From Sphingobium sp. Z007 (GTDB lineage: Bacteria > Pseudomonadota > Alphaproteobacteria > Sphingomonadales > Sphingomonadaceae): a stretch of DNA of 64,000 nucleotides. A model generated the notes under the pieces. The model was not told the DNA's origin. It worked only from the letters and a program-made list of their open reading frames with translations, and did no database searches. Positions 25,768-36,748 of this stretch are shown here, one piece after another. The stretch is from assembly GCF_900013425.1 (NCBI RefSeq), contig NZ_FBXK01000005.1:1736001-1800000 (forward strand). The letters run 5' to 3'. The position numbers were made by a program, and so were the translations under genes. Each line of letters begins with the position of its first letter. The stretch's first letter is position 1.

Positions 25768-25769
25768 TT

Positions 25770-26783
25770 ATGAGCGACAAACCAACGGTCCTGGTCACGG
25801 GCGGCGCGGGCTATATCGGCAGCCATGCGGTGCTGGCGCTCAAGGATTCCGGCTATGGCGTCGTGGTGATCGACAATCTGGTCACTGGCTTCGATTGGGC
25901 GGTGCCGGATGGCGTAACATTGGTGCGCGGCGATATCGCCGATCAGCCGCTGGTGGAAGCCACGTTGCGCGACCACGACGTCAAGGCGATCATGCATTTC
26001 GCAGGGTCAGTCGTTGTGCCAGAGTCGGTCGAAAACCCTTTGAAATATTATCATAACAACAGCGCCAAGACCCGCGACCTGATCGAAAGCGCGGTGCGCG
26101 TGGGCGTGCCGCATTTCATTTTCTCGTCCACCGCCGCCACCTATGGCACGCCGGACGTTGAAGCGGTGCGGGAGGATACGCCGCAGCGGCCGATCAATCC
26201 CTATGGCATGTCCAAGCTGATGACCGAATATATGCTGCGCGACGTCGCCGCGGCGCACCCCATGAACTTCTGCGCGCTGCGATATTTCAACGTCGCGGGC
26301 GCGGACCCGCAGGGGCGGACGGGCCAATCGACGGCGGGGGCAACCCACCTGATCAAGGTCGCGGTCGAGGCGGCTTTGGGCAAGCGGGAGAGCGTGGCCG
26401 TGTTTGGCACGGATTTCGATACGCCCGACGGAACGGGCGTGCGCGACTATATCCATGTGACCGACCTGGCTGCCGCGCATCTGCTGGCGCTGGAGGCGTT
26501 GATGGCGGAGCCGGATCGCAACCATCTGCTCAACTGCGGCTATGGCCGGGGATTTTCGGTGATGGAAGTGCTGGACGCGGTCGATCGCGCGACCAATATG
26601 CCCGTCAAGCGCGTCATGGCCGGCCGCCGGGCGGGCGATCCGGGCAAGCTGATTTCCGATAATAGCGCCATTTTGAAGACCTTCCCCTGGGAGCCGCGCC
26701 ATGCCGATCTGGACCAGATCGTCGCCCATGCGCTGGCATGGGAGCGCAAGCTGGGGGAGCGCGAAACAGGCGGGCGCGGATGA
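25770..26783 (+). CDS. galE: UDP-glucose 4-epimerase
   Basis: The 337-residue extended SDR has the NAD motif TGGAGYIGSH (residues 10-19), SSTAATYG (119-126) and Tyr145-x3-Lys149 in YGMSK. These and the length fit GalE, which interconverts UDP-glucose and UDP-galactose and supplies cell-surface sugars. The start follows directly after a terminator hairpin, so expression may be unusual. The stop overlaps the following gene by the ATGA quartet. Confidence 0.93.
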   Translation: MSDKPTVLVTGGAGYIGSHAVLALKDSGYGVVVIDNLVTGFDWAVPDGVTLVRGDIADQPLVEATLRDHDVKAIMHFAGSVVVPESVENPLKYYHNNSAKTRDLIESAVRVGVPHFIFSSTAATYGTPDVEAVREDTPQRPINPYGMSKLMTEYMLRDVAAAHPMNFCALRYFNVAGADPQGRTGQSTAGATHLIKVAVEAALGKRESVAVFGTDFDTPDGTGVRDYIHVTDLAAAHLLALEALMAEPDRNHLLNCGYGRGFSVMEVLDAVDRATNMPVKRVMAGRRAGDPGKLISDNSAILKTFPWEPRHADLDQIVAHALAWERKLGERETGGRG

Positions 26784-27256
26784 GCGAGGCGAGCGTCCGC
26801 GCCTTCTTCGCGACCCACGCGTCCGATGTGGCGATCATCGACCAGGGCGTCAGCACGGCAACGGTGCTGGAGGCCGCCGCAGCGCTGGGCGTCGAACCGG
26901 CGCGGATCGCCAAGACGCTGTCGCTGCGCGTGGGCGAGATGGTCGTGCTGGTATGCACGCGGGGCGATGCGCGGCTCAGCAATGGCAAGGCGAAGGCCGC
27001 GCTGGGCGCCAAGCCGCGGATGCTGGGCGGGGATGAGGTGGAGGCGATCACCGGCCATCCGGTCGGCGGCGTGTGCCCCTTTGGCCTCGCCTCTCCCCTG
27101 CCCGTCTATTGCGACGTGTCGCTCAGGGATTTCGCCACCGTCTTTCCGGCGGCCGGATCGCGCACCAGTTCGGTTGAACTGACGCCGGATCGGCTGGCGG
27201 CCTTGACGGGGGCGCAATGGGTGGACATTTGCACGCTGCCTGAGATTCCGGAGTAG
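26780..27256 (+). CDS. YbaK/ProX-like aminoacyl-tRNA deacylase
   Basis: A 158-residue single-domain protein with the YbaK/EbsC fold: STATVLEAAAALGVEPARIA, KTLSLRVGEMVVLVCTRGD, and GHPVGGVCPFGLASPLPVY, the hallmark GGVxPFG motif. Such proteins hydrolyse misacylated tRNAs (Cys-tRNAPro, Ala-tRNAPro). The start ATG 26780 overlaps the galE stop by four bases, so an upstream start is rejected. The exact substrate is unclear. Confidence 0.85.
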   Translation: MSEASVRAFFATHASDVAIIDQGVSTATVLEAAAALGVEPARIAKTLSLRVGEMVVLVCTRGDARLSNGKAKAALGAKPRMLGGDEVEAITGHPVGGVCPFGLASPLPVYCDVSLRDFATVFPAAGSRTSSVELTPDRLAALTGAQWVDICTLPEIPE

Positions 27257-27260
27257 CCCC

Positions 27261-27953
27261 ATGCCGACCGAACATATTTTCGCCACCGGGGCGCAGGCCG
27301 CAGCCGGCATCGCCGCGCGCATCGCCACGATCCTGTCCGATGCGATCGCGCAGCGCGGCGTCGCCAGCATCGCGCTGTCCGGCGGCCGTTCGCCCCGGCC
27401 GGTGCTGGAAGCCCTGAGCCACGCTGATCTCGACTGGTGCAAGGTCGTGGTAACGCTGGTCGACGAACGCTGGGTCACCCCCGACAGCGCCGACAGCAAT
27501 GAAAAGCTGGTGCGCGACACGCTGCTCAAGGGCGCGGCCGCGCAGGCGCGTTTCGTGCCGATGAAAACGCCAGCGACGGACGCATATGCGGGGCAACCGG
27601 CGATAGAGGCAGCTTTCGCCGACCTGCCCTGGCCGCTGGATATCATATTGCTCGGCATGGGCGACGACGGGCATACCGCCTCGCTGTTTCCTGAGGGCAA
27701 GGAACTGGCCGAGGGACTGGCGACCAAAGCGCTGACGATCGCGGCGACCCCGCCAGTCGCGCCGCACCAGCGCATGTCGCTGACGGCACATGGGATCTTG
27801 CAGAGCCGCCATATCTTCCTGCAAATCAGCGGGGCGGGCAAGAAGGCGGTTTATGATCGTGCGCTGGCGGGTGGTCCGGTCGAAGAACTGCCGATCCGCT
27901 TGGCGCTGTTGCAGGATGTCGTACCGGTCGAGGTCTGGATCGCGGAAATCTGA
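27261..27953 (+). CDS. pgl: 6-phosphogluconolactonase
   Basis: The 230-residue enzyme of the NagB/Pgl fold has IALSGGRSPRPVLEAL, VTLVDERWVTPDSADSN and ILLGMGDDGHTASLFPEG, all diagnostic of the DevB type. It hydrolyses 6-phosphogluconolactone, the step between Zwf and Edd. It lies on the plus strand, 4 bases after the YbaK-like gene, and not in the zwf-edd-glk-eda operon about 3 kb away, so its expression is probably separate. Confidence 0.93.
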   Translation: MPTEHIFATGAQAAAGIAARIATILSDAIAQRGVASIALSGGRSPRPVLEALSHADLDWCKVVVTLVDERWVTPDSADSNEKLVRDTLLKGAAAQARFVPMKTPATDAYAGQPAIEAAFADLPWPLDIILLGMGDDGHTASLFPEGKELAEGLATKALTIAATPPVAPHQRMSLTAHGILQSRHIFLQISGAGKKAVYDRALAGGPVEELPIRLALLQDVVPVEVWIAEI

Positions 27954-27961
27954 TCCAAGAG

Positions 27962-28049
27962 CCGTTCGCCCTGAGCCCGTCGAAGGGCCCTTCTTTTCTT
28001 CCGATCTTCGAGAGGAAACAGAGGGCTTCGACAGGCTCAGCCCGAACGG
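27962..28049. repeat. Dispersed palindromic repeat, family B, copy
   Basis: CCGTTCGCCCTGAGCCCGTC at the left and GGCTTCGACAGGCTCAGCCC followed by GAACGG at the right are complementary. The same element lies at 32167-32244, and related sequence surrounds 23426-23480. Confidence 0.85.
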
Positions 28050-28081
28050 AAGAGAAATGTGCGGATCAAGCCCAGATTGCG

Positions 28082-28345
28082 CTAATCCCGCACCTCATGT
28101 TTCGAAATCAGGTAGCGCCAGACGCCGACCGCGTTGATGACCAGCAGCGCGACATTCTGCCAGCCTATCCCCTCGCTGTTGTGATCGAGGAAACCCCAGG
28201 CGGTCAGCGCGATTGAGGATGTGACGAACAGTACGAATGCCCATCCGGTTATGCGTCGCCCCAGGTTCAGCGAAACGATCAGCGCCGCAAGTGTCGCAGC
28301 GCCAGCGCCATAATATTGCAGGGCGGTCAGGACGGTCTGGTTCAT
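28082..28345 (-). CDS. Small hypothetical membrane protein
   Basis: An 87-residue protein starting MNQTVLTALQYYGAGAATLA with three hydrophobic segments (about 10-28, 35-52 and 64-80) and a charged end SKHEVRD. I do not recognise a named family; it may be a common small inner-membrane protein of sphingomonads. The reading frame extends upstream, but ATG 28345 begins the hydrophobic, plausible protein. It is divergent from the aminotransferase. Confidence 0.65.
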   Translation of the reverse strand: MNQTVLTALQYYGAGAATLAALIVSLNLGRRITGWAFVLFVTSSIALTAWGFLDHNSEGIGWQNVALLVINAVGVWRYLISKHEVRD

Positions 28346-28403
28346 GCCGGCTAGAACGTAGCGGCCATGGACATGGTTGCCACGCCGCTTTACGCCACGC
28401 GGC

Positions 28404-29540
28404 ATGATCGCCGACATATCCCCCTTCCACGCCATCGCCATCAGCCGCGAAGCCCATGCGCTCGAAGCGGCGGGCCGGTCCATCCTGCATATGGAATTTG
28501 GCCAGCCGTCCACCGGCGCGCCCGCCGACGCCATCGCCATGGCGCATCATGTGCTGGACACAGAGGCGATGGGCTATTGGGAAAGCACGCCGCTCAAGCA
28601 GCGGATCGCCCGCCATTATGGCGAGCGGCATGGCGTGGCGGTGGACCCCGAACAGATTTTGCTGACCTGCGGCGCGTCGCCCGGCTTGGTGCTGGCGCTG
28701 ACCTGCCTGTTCGCGCCGGGCGCGCGGGTAGCGACGGCGCGGCCGGGCTATGTCGCCTATCGCAATAATTTGAAGGCGCTCTACCTGGAGCCGGTCGAGG
28801 TCGCGTGCGGCCCGGCCGAACGCTATCAGATCAGCCCCGACGCGCTGACGGCGATCGATCCCGCGCCCGATGGCCTGATCCTCGCCAGCCCGGCCAATCC
28901 CACGGGCACGATTATCCCGGCGGACGAACTGGCGCGGATCGCTGCAGTCTGCGATACACGCGGTATCCGCATCATTTCCGACGAAATCTATCACGGGTTG
29001 AGCTTTGGCGAACCGGCCCATTCGATGCTGGAATTCGCGCCCGACGCCGTGATCGTGAACAGCTTTTCCAAATATTATAGCATGGCCGGCTGGCGGCTGG
29101 GCTGGATCGTGGTGCCGCCCGCGCTGATCGACGCGGCGCGGGCGCGGATGGGCAATCTGTTCCTGACCCCGCCGGTGCTGGCGCAGCGCGCCGGGCTGAC
29201 CGCGTTCGATTGCACCGACGAACTGGAGGGGCATGTCGAAAGCTATCGCCGTAACCGGCAATTGCTGCTGGACGCCCTGCCCGCTCTCGGCCTGGCCAGC
29301 ATCGCGCCGCCCGACGGCGCTTTCTACATCTATGCCAACATCAGCCACCTGACCGATGACAGCCTGCGCTTCTGCCAGAAACTGCTGCGCGAAACCGGGG
29401 TCGCGACCGCGCCAGGGATCGATTTCGATCCCGTCGACGGCCACCGCTTCATCCGCTTCAGCTTCGCGGTGTCCACCGACCGGGTCGAGGATGCGATCGC
29501 GCGGATGGTGCCGTGGTTCCAAGCGCAGGGCGGGCGCTAG
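28404..29540 (+). CDS. Class I/II aminotransferase (AspC-like, PLP-dependent)
   Basis: The 378-residue fold-type I enzyme has ILLTCGASPGLVLALTCLF, LILASPANPTGTIIPADEL (Asn of NPTG), ISDEIYHGLSFG (Asp and Tyr that hold PLP) and NSFSKYYSMAGWRLGW with the PLP-binding Lys. It should transfer an amino group between an amino acid and a 2-oxo acid. The amino acid cannot be named. An upstream TTG at 28377 is in frame, but ATG 28404 is preferred. No strong RBS is visible. Confidence 0.88.
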   Translation: MIADISPFHAIAISREAHALEAAGRSILHMEFGQPSTGAPADAIAMAHHVLDTEAMGYWESTPLKQRIARHYGERHGVAVDPEQILLTCGASPGLVLALTCLFAPGARVATARPGYVAYRNNLKALYLEPVEVACGPAERYQISPDALTAIDPAPDGLILASPANPTGTIIPADELARIAAVCDTRGIRIISDEIYHGLSFGEPAHSMLEFAPDAVIVNSFSKYYSMAGWRLGWIVVPPALIDAARARMGNLFLTPPVLAQRAGLTAFDCTDELEGHVESYRRNRQLLLDALPALGLASIAPPDGAFYIYANISHLTDDSLRFCQKLLRETGVATAPGIDFDPVDGHRFIRFSFAVSTDRVEDAIARMVPWFQAQGGR

Positions 29541-29617
29541 GGCGGTTGCGATAGGGGGTGGCGTCCTGCCATTGCGCTTTGCGCCTGACTTCGCTTTGAC
29601 GACGACTCAAAAATCCC

Positions 29618-29750
29618 GTCACCCCAGCGACCCGAAGGGCGGCCGAAGGCCAACGCTGGGGTCTTGTGCGGGGGCACGCGGCGGTTCGGCTTGGCACTTA
29701 CTTAATCGCATCGCGTCTTCGCCTGAGACCCCAGCCTACGCTGGGGTGAC
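29618..29750. repeat. Composite CACCCCAGC palindromic repeat
   Basis: GTCACCCCAGC at 29618-29628 and GCTGGGGTGAC at 29740-29750 are exact complements. Two smaller hairpins with the same core lie inside (CCAACGCTGGGGTC, then GACCCCAGCCTACGCTGGGG). The core recurs at 45791-45822. No gene is seen in 29541-29844, which is this element plus flank. Confidence 0.8.
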
Positions 29751-29844
29751 AGCAGTGAAGCAAAGGCTTGTCGGTCCTACAGACCGGTTACCGAAAATCT
29801 GCTTGTGGTCGTCGCCAAACACACCGCTTCGGCATATGCTCCCG

Positions 29845-30357
29845 TTATGGCTGCGGCAAGCGTGCCTTCATCGCGTCGATGCGGTCATTCTGCTGATCGA
29901 CCAGCGCCAGCGCCGCGCTGCGAGCCGCGTCGATATCTTCCAGCCCGCCGGCCGCCTTGCCATCAGCGACGGCGTTGCTGCGCGTCACATAGAGCGTGTC
30001 GAGGCTGGCGAGCGCCGACACGCTGTCGTTGCGCGCAGATTCAAGCGAGCTGATCGCTACCTGCGCCGCGACCCAGGCGTCGCTGGACACGCCTGCACCC
30101 TTGGCCGCGCCGACGGCCCGGTCGGCGCGCGCATAGGCGGCGTCGAAGGCGGCAGCGCCCTTGTCGGCCTGGGCGACATGACGGCTGATTTCCGCCGACA
30201 GTGCCGCATCGGCCGGCACCGGCGCGGCGGGCGGCGCGATCTTCGCCACCGGGGCGCTTTCGATCGGCCGCTTGGCGAGCGAGGGATAGTTTTGCGGCGC
30301 CCCCGCACAACCGGACAGGAACAGGGCCAGGGCGGTGAGGAGGCGGCGCGGTGTCAT
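29845..30357 (-). CDS. Putative lipoprotein of unknown function
   Basis: The 170-residue product starts MTPRRLLTALALFLSGCAG with a signal peptide and lipobox LSGC, so it should be lipidated and anchored in the outer or inner membrane. The mature part has a Pro/Ala-rich linker (VAKIAPPAAPVPADAALS) and then a long, probably helical, Ala-rich region (GAAAFDAAYARADRAVGAAK). No enzyme motif is seen. An ATG at 30366 is an alternative start. I cannot assign a role. Confidence 0.72.
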   Translation of the reverse strand: MTPRRLLTALALFLSGCAGAPQNYPSLAKRPIESAPVAKIAPPAAPVPADAALSAEISRHVAQADKGAAAFDAAYARADRAVGAAKGAGVSSDAWVAAQVAISSLESARNDSVSALASLDTLYVTRSNAVADGKAAGGLEDIDAARSAALALVDQQNDRIDAMKARLPQP

Positions 30358-30434
30358 GGCTTTCATCTAGGGCGGCACACGATCAGACGCAATGGCGGGC
30401 GCGCCTTCAGATGATACAGGATTCTACACTGTCG

Positions 30435-30536
30435 CCGTTCGCTTCGAGCCCAGTTGAGAAGCGGCCAGCAGGGTGCCAGCGTTTAGCTCCGGCGCGCAGC
30501 TCTGCCTCGTTTCTCGACTTCGCTCGAAACGAACGG
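30435..30536. repeat. Dispersed palindromic repeat, family A, copy
   Basis: CCGTTCGCTTCGAGCCCAGT at the left and TTTCTCGACTTCGCTCGAAA followed by CGAACGG at the right. A longer, diverged central part (about 60 bases) separates the arms. It lies between the lipoprotein gene and eda. Confidence 0.82.
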
Positions 30537-30557
30537 ACCGTAGGCAAGGGAATCAGA

Positions 30558-31178
30558 TCAGCGCGGCAATGCCGCCGCTTCGCGCGCCAGTGCCTCGATC
30601 TTGGCTGCGTCCACCGGCCCCTTGGGCACGACCCAGCTGCCGCCGACGCATTTTATGAAGGGCTGGGCCAGCCATTCGGGTGCATTTTGCGGGGTGATGC
30701 CGCCGGTCGGGCAGAAGCGCGCCGTGTGCAGCGGCGCGGCCAAAGCCTTAAGCGCGGGCAGGCCGCCAGACGTTTCGGCCGGGAAGAATTTGAAGTGCGT
30801 GAGGCCCATGTCCATCCCGCGCATGATGTCGCCGGCCGTGGCCGTGCCAGGCAGGAAGGGGATTTTGGCCGCGATCGCTGCCTTGCCCAGCGGCTTGGTG
30901 AGGCCTGGGCTGACGATGAAGCGCGCGCCAGCCTCCATCGCGGCGTCGAGCTGCGCCGGGTTCAGCACTGTGCCCGCGCCAACCACCGCGCCCTCGACCT
31001 TGCTCATTTCGCGGATCACGTCCAGCGCAGCGGGGGTGCGCAGCGTCACTTCCAGCGCGGGCAGGCCGCCCGCGACCAAGGCGCGCGCGATCGTCAACGC
31101 GTCCTCCACCCTGTCCACCACCAGCACCGGGATCACCGGGGCCAGTTCCATCACTTGTTCGACGGTCAACTTGCTCAT
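30558..31178 (-). CDS. eda: 2-dehydro-3-deoxyphosphogluconate (KDPG) aldolase
   Basis: A 206-residue TIM-barrel aldolase with ALEVTLRTPAALDVI (catalytic Glu), AVVGAGTVLNPAQLDAAMEA and THFKFFPAETSGG, whose Lys forms the Schiff base. It splits KDPG into pyruvate and glyceraldehyde-3-phosphate. GGGAGAA precedes ATG 31178, and the stop of glk lies one base upstream. It is the last gene of the zwf-edd-glk-eda operon. Confidence 0.95.
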   Translation of the reverse strand: MSKLTVEQVMELAPVIPVLVVDRVEDALTIARALVAGGLPALEVTLRTPAALDVIREMSKVEGAVVGAGTVLNPAQLDAAMEAGARFIVSPGLTKPLGKAAIAAKIPFLPGTATAGDIMRGMDMGLTHFKFFPAETSGGLPALKALAAPLHTARFCPTGGITPQNAPEWLAQPFIKCVGGSWVVPKGPVDAAKIEALAREAAALPR

Positions 31179-31179
31179 C

Positions 31180-32154
31180 TTATTTCTCCCGGAATGCGGC
31201 GGCGGCCCCGAACAGGCCGATTTCATCATGAATGGCCATGCGGATCGGCACGGTCGCCATCAGGCTTTCGAACCGGCCCTTGGCCTTGAAACGGGTATGG
31301 AAGCCGCTGTGCGGCAGGAAATCGCGCATCCGCTGGGTCAGGCCGCCGGCCAGCACGACGCCGTGCGGCCCATGGGCCAGCGCCAGGTCGCCCGCGATTG
31401 ATCCATAGCAGAGGCAGAAACGCTCCAGCGCGGCGCGGGCGAACGGGTCGCTATCCTCCAGCGCCGCCTGCCACAATTCGGGGTCTTCCATCAGCACGAC
31501 GCGATCATGACCGATCGTGCCCAACGCCTTGTAGATATAATTGAGGCCCGGCCCGGACACGATCCGCTCGGTCGATACGCGCAGGAATTTGTCGCGCAGA
31601 TAGGAAAGGATTTTTTCCTCGATGGGGTCGAGCGGCGCGAAGTCGAGATGGCCGCCCTCCGTCGCGATGACATGGGGATGGCCTTGGTCATAGGCGATCA
31701 GTGCGACGCCCAGGCCCGTGCCCGGCCCCAGGATGGTGACGCCGCCATCGCTGGGAAAGGGCTTGTCCTCACCGAACAGCAGCGGGAGGTTTTCGTTCGG
31801 CAGGCGCGACACGGCATGGGCCACCGCCTCGAAATCATTGACCAGGCGCACCGTATCGACGCCGATGTCGGCGGCCAGCGTATCAGCGCGGATCACCCAA
31901 CTGCTGTTGGTCAGCTTGATGACGTCGCGCCCGATCGCGGTGGCGAAGGCGATCGAGGCCGCCCTGGGCAGGTCGCCATCCCCTTCCTTCTTTTCGTCTT
32001 CGGCGAAGGCGGCCCAGCAGGCCTGGAGGCTGGGATAGTCGGCCACCTTATATTTGCGCACGGTGCCGAGCGTCGGCACCCCCTTCGCGTCCAGCGATGC
32101 GCGGGCGAAACGGGCGTTGGTCCCGCCGATATCGGCGGCGATGATGTCGGTCAT
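31180..32154 (-). CDS. glk: Glucokinase
   Basis: The 324-residue ROK/Glk-type kinase starts MTDIIAADIGGTNARFARAS with the phosphate-binding DIGGTNARFA, and has LGPGTGLGVALIAYDQGHPH, the EGGHLDFAP sugar/metal motif and LAGGLTQRM. It phosphorylates glucose with ATP. The frame is open upstream into the repeat, but ATG 32154 starts the conserved motif. It lies between edd and eda, with the family B repeat separating it from edd. Confidence 0.93.
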   Translation of the reverse strand: MTDIIAADIGGTNARFARASLDAKGVPTLGTVRKYKVADYPSLQACWAAFAEDEKKEGDGDLPRAASIAFATAIGRDVIKLTNSSWVIRADTLAADIGVDTVRLVNDFEAVAHAVSRLPNENLPLLFGEDKPFPSDGGVTILGPGTGLGVALIAYDQGHPHVIATEGGHLDFAPLDPIEEKILSYLRDKFLRVSTERIVSGPGLNYIYKALGTIGHDRVVLMEDPELWQAALEDSDPFARAALERFCLCYGSIAGDLALAHGPHGVVLAGGLTQRMRDFLPHSGFHTRFKAKGRFESLMATVPIRMAIHDEIGLFGAAAAFREK

Positions 32155-32166
32155 ATCACTCTCCGT

Positions 32167-32244
32167 CCGTTCGCCCTGAGCCTGTCGAGGGGCCACACTC
32201 CTCTTCAAACAAGAGAAGGGCTTCGACGGGTTCAGCCCGAACGG
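32167..32244. repeat. Dispersed palindromic repeat, family B, copy inside the Entner-Doudoroff operon
   Basis: CCGTTCGCCCTGAGCCTGTC at the left and GGCTTCGACGGGTTCAGCCC followed by GAACGG at the right. It occupies almost all of the edd-glk gap, so it is expected to form a hairpin in the operon mRNA. Confidence 0.85.
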
Positions 32245-32251
32245 AATTAAA

Positions 32252-34070
<1,819 letters not shown>

Positions 34071-34078
<8 letters not shown>

Positions 34079-35546
34079 GCCAGCTGGCTCCGTCACGTTC
34101 GATAAGGGCAATGGCCGAAGACGGCCCCCAGTTCCCGGACGAATAGGGCGACACCTTCATGTTCGCCTCCTTCCATCCATCGATGATCGAATCGATCCAG
34201 GCCCATTGCGCCTCTACCTCGTCGCGGCGCACGAACAAGGTCTGGTCACCGACCAGCAGGTCCAGGATCAGCCTTTCATAGGCGATGCGGCGGCGCTGTC
34301 CGGCGAAGGCAGCGGTCAGAGACACGTCCAGCGTCACCTCATCCAACTTCACCTGCCGTTCCAGCCCCGGCCTTTTGCTCATGATGGTCAGGCGGATATA
34401 TTCCTCCGGCTGCAACCGGATGACCAGAGTGTTCGCCTCCAGACCCGAACCGCCGCCCGACGCCTGGCCATCACGGCCGAAGATCGAATGACGCACCGGC
34501 TTGAACCGGATCATGATTTCGGACTGGCGCGCCGGCATCCGCTTACCGGTGCGCAGGTAGAAGGGTACGCCCTGCCAGCGCCAATTGTCTACAAAGGCCT
34601 TCAAGGCCACGAACGTCTCGGTGTCCGATGGCTGGCCCAGTTCGTCGGCATAGCCGGTGACGATCTGCCCGCCGACCGCGCCCGGCGTATATTGGCCGCG
34701 CACGCTCAAATGCTTGACCGTTTCGGCGGTCATCGGGCGTAGCGATCGCAGCGCCTTCACCTTCTCGTCGCGCACCGCGGTCGGGTCCATGCGCGCGGGC
34801 GGTTCCATCGCGATGATCGACAGGATCTGGAGCATGTGATTCTGCACCATGTCGCGCAGCGCGCCGACCCCGTCATAATAGGAAACGCGGCCTTCCAGCC
34901 CCACCGTCTCGCCCACGGTGATCTGCACATGGTCGATCGCCGTCGTGTTCCACAGCGGTTCGAACATGACGTTGCCGAAGCGTAGCGCCAGCAGGTTCTG
35001 GACCGTTTCCTTGCCCAGATAATGATCGACGCGGAAAATCTGTTCTTCGGCGAACAGCGAGCCGATGCCGTCGTTTACGACCCTGGACGACGCCAGATCC
35101 TTGCCGATCGGCTTTTCCATCGCAATGCGCGTGCGCGGCGTGATGAGGCCGGCTTCGCTCAACCCCTGCGCGGTCGGTGCGAACAGCGATGGCGGGGTGG
35201 ACAGATAGACCGACAGGCCGCGCTCCAGCCGGCCGTCGATGCGCTCGGCCAGTTTCGCGAACTGATCCGCATTGCCCGCATCGACAGGCTGATAACCGAT
35301 CAGATTGAGGAAGCGCCCGGCCACATCCGCGTCATAGCGGTCGGCGGGCAGGAACTGCTGCAACGCGGCATCGACTTCCATGCGGAAGGCGTCATCGTCC
35401 ATCTCCGACCGGCCGGACGCGACGATCAGGAAGTCGTCGGGCAGCAAACCGTCGGAGAGAAGATTGTAGAGCGATGGGAAGATCATGCGGCGGGCCAGGT
35501 CACCCGTGGCGCCAAATAACAGGAACGTAGCAGACGGCTCGGTCAA
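34071..35546 (-). CDS. zwf: Glucose-6-phosphate 1-dehydrogenase
   Basis: A 491-residue enzyme with the NADP motif [17 protein letters not shown] (residues 8-24), the substrate/catalytic block [20 protein letters not shown] and the conserved [15 protein letters not shown]. It oxidises glucose-6-phosphate to 6-phosphogluconolactone. The start is TTG at 35546, with AGAAGGA upstream; no ATG is near. It is the first gene of the zwf-edd-glk-eda operon, and TATAAG/TTGCGT elements lie about 55 bases upstream. Confidence 0.95.
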
Positions 35547-35595
35547 AGGATGGTCCTTCTCCGTTTGAAGTTGTCTATGTCTGCACGAAGCCGCC

Positions 35596-35623
35596 CTTAT
35601 AGCGGTCGCGGATCGTTACGCAA
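35596..35623 (-). promoter_or_regulatory. Probable zwf-edd-glk-eda promoter
   Basis: On the minus strand, TTGCGT (35618-35623) and TATAAG (35596-35601) are separated by 16 bases. The -10 lies about 50 bases upstream of the zwf TTG start. No clear operator is seen beside it. The rest of the 283-base interval to 35829 shows no gene. Confidence 0.55.
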
Positions 35624-35829
35624 GAAGGCTATCGTCCAACGCGCCGCGCGGCAACAAGATGACGCGAAAAGGCGAAAAAGTGGCGGGAACTTCCCCGGCC
35701 GTCGCGCGATTGAAGGGCTGTATATGCCGAAGGGGCAGATCACCCGACAGCATGATCGCTGCACGATGGGCAGGCCCAACGGCCTGCCGCCAACCTATCC
35801 CAACACATAAAAAATCAGGAGAATGTCTT

Positions 35830-36651
35830 ATGGCCCAGGTCGCAACTCGCGATGGCGCTTCGCTGCACGTCAAGGATATGGGCGATGGCCCGCCGGTCGT
35901 GCTGATCCATGGCTGGCCGCTGACCGGCGACATGTGGGAATATCAGACGCTTGCACTGGTGGAGGCGGGCTATCGTGTCATCACCTATGACCGCCGCGGC
36001 TTTGGCCATAGCAGCCATCCTGCCACCGGCTATAACTATGATGTCTTCGCCGACGATCTTGCCGATGTGCTGGACCATCTCGACCTGCACCAGGCGGCGC
36101 TGGTCGGCTTTTCGATGGGTGGCGGCGAAATCGCCCGTTATCTGTCCCGCCATGGCGCCGGCCGGATCGCGCGGGTCGCGCTGATCGCGTCGGTCGTGCC
36201 CTATCTGCTCAAGGACGACAGCAACCCCGATGGTGTGGATATCGGCGTGCTGCAGGACATGAAGGACCAGGTGCGCAAGGATCGCTTCGCCTTCCTGCAG
36301 AGTTTCGCCAAGACCTTCTACGGCGTCGGCTGGGTCACCAGTCCGGTCAGCCAGGGCCTGCTCGACTGGAGCTTCATCCTGGGCGTGATGGCCAGCCCCA
36401 AGGCGACGATCGATTGCGTCGATGCGTTCGGCCAGACCGATTTCCGCGCCGATCTGGCCGCTTTCACCGTGCCCACGCTCATCGTCCACGGCACCGCCGA
36501 CAAGACCGTGCCGATCGACCCGACCGGACGGGCGGCGGCAGCAGGCATCCCGCAGGCCACCTTCCTTGAATATGACGGCGAACCCCACGGTCTGTTCGCC
36601 ACCGCGCCGGACCGGCTGAATAGCGATCTGATCGACTTTCTGGGCGGTTGA
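35830..36651 (+). CDS. Alpha/beta hydrolase (non-heme chloroperoxidase-like)
   Basis: The 273-residue protein has VVLIHGWPLTGDMW (oxyanion HG, residues 23-36), the nucleophile elbow GFSMGGGEIARYL, the acid in VHGTADKTVPI and the catalytic His in YDGEPHGLFATAPDRL. This is the cofactor-free haloperoxidase/esterase group. The natural substrate is unknown. AGGAG precedes ATG 35830. A longer frame from 35659 lacks support. Confidence 0.85.
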   Translation: MAQVATRDGASLHVKDMGDGPPVVLIHGWPLTGDMWEYQTLALVEAGYRVITYDRRGFGHSSHPATGYNYDVFADDLADVLDHLDLHQAALVGFSMGGGEIARYLSRHGAGRIARVALIASVVPYLLKDDSNPDGVDIGVLQDMKDQVRKDRFAFLQSFAKTFYGVGWVTSPVSQGLLDWSFILGVMASPKATIDCVDAFGQTDFRADLAAFTVPTLIVHGTADKTVPIDPTGRAAAAGIPQATFLEYDGEPHGLFATAPDRLNSDLIDFLGG

Positions 36652-36748
36652 TCCACGGCAATGACGGTGCGGACGCGCAAGGGATAATCCACTCCCGGCA
36701 TAGATAGCGTGAGGCGGCGCGCCCAACCGCGGGCCGCTTCATCGACTA

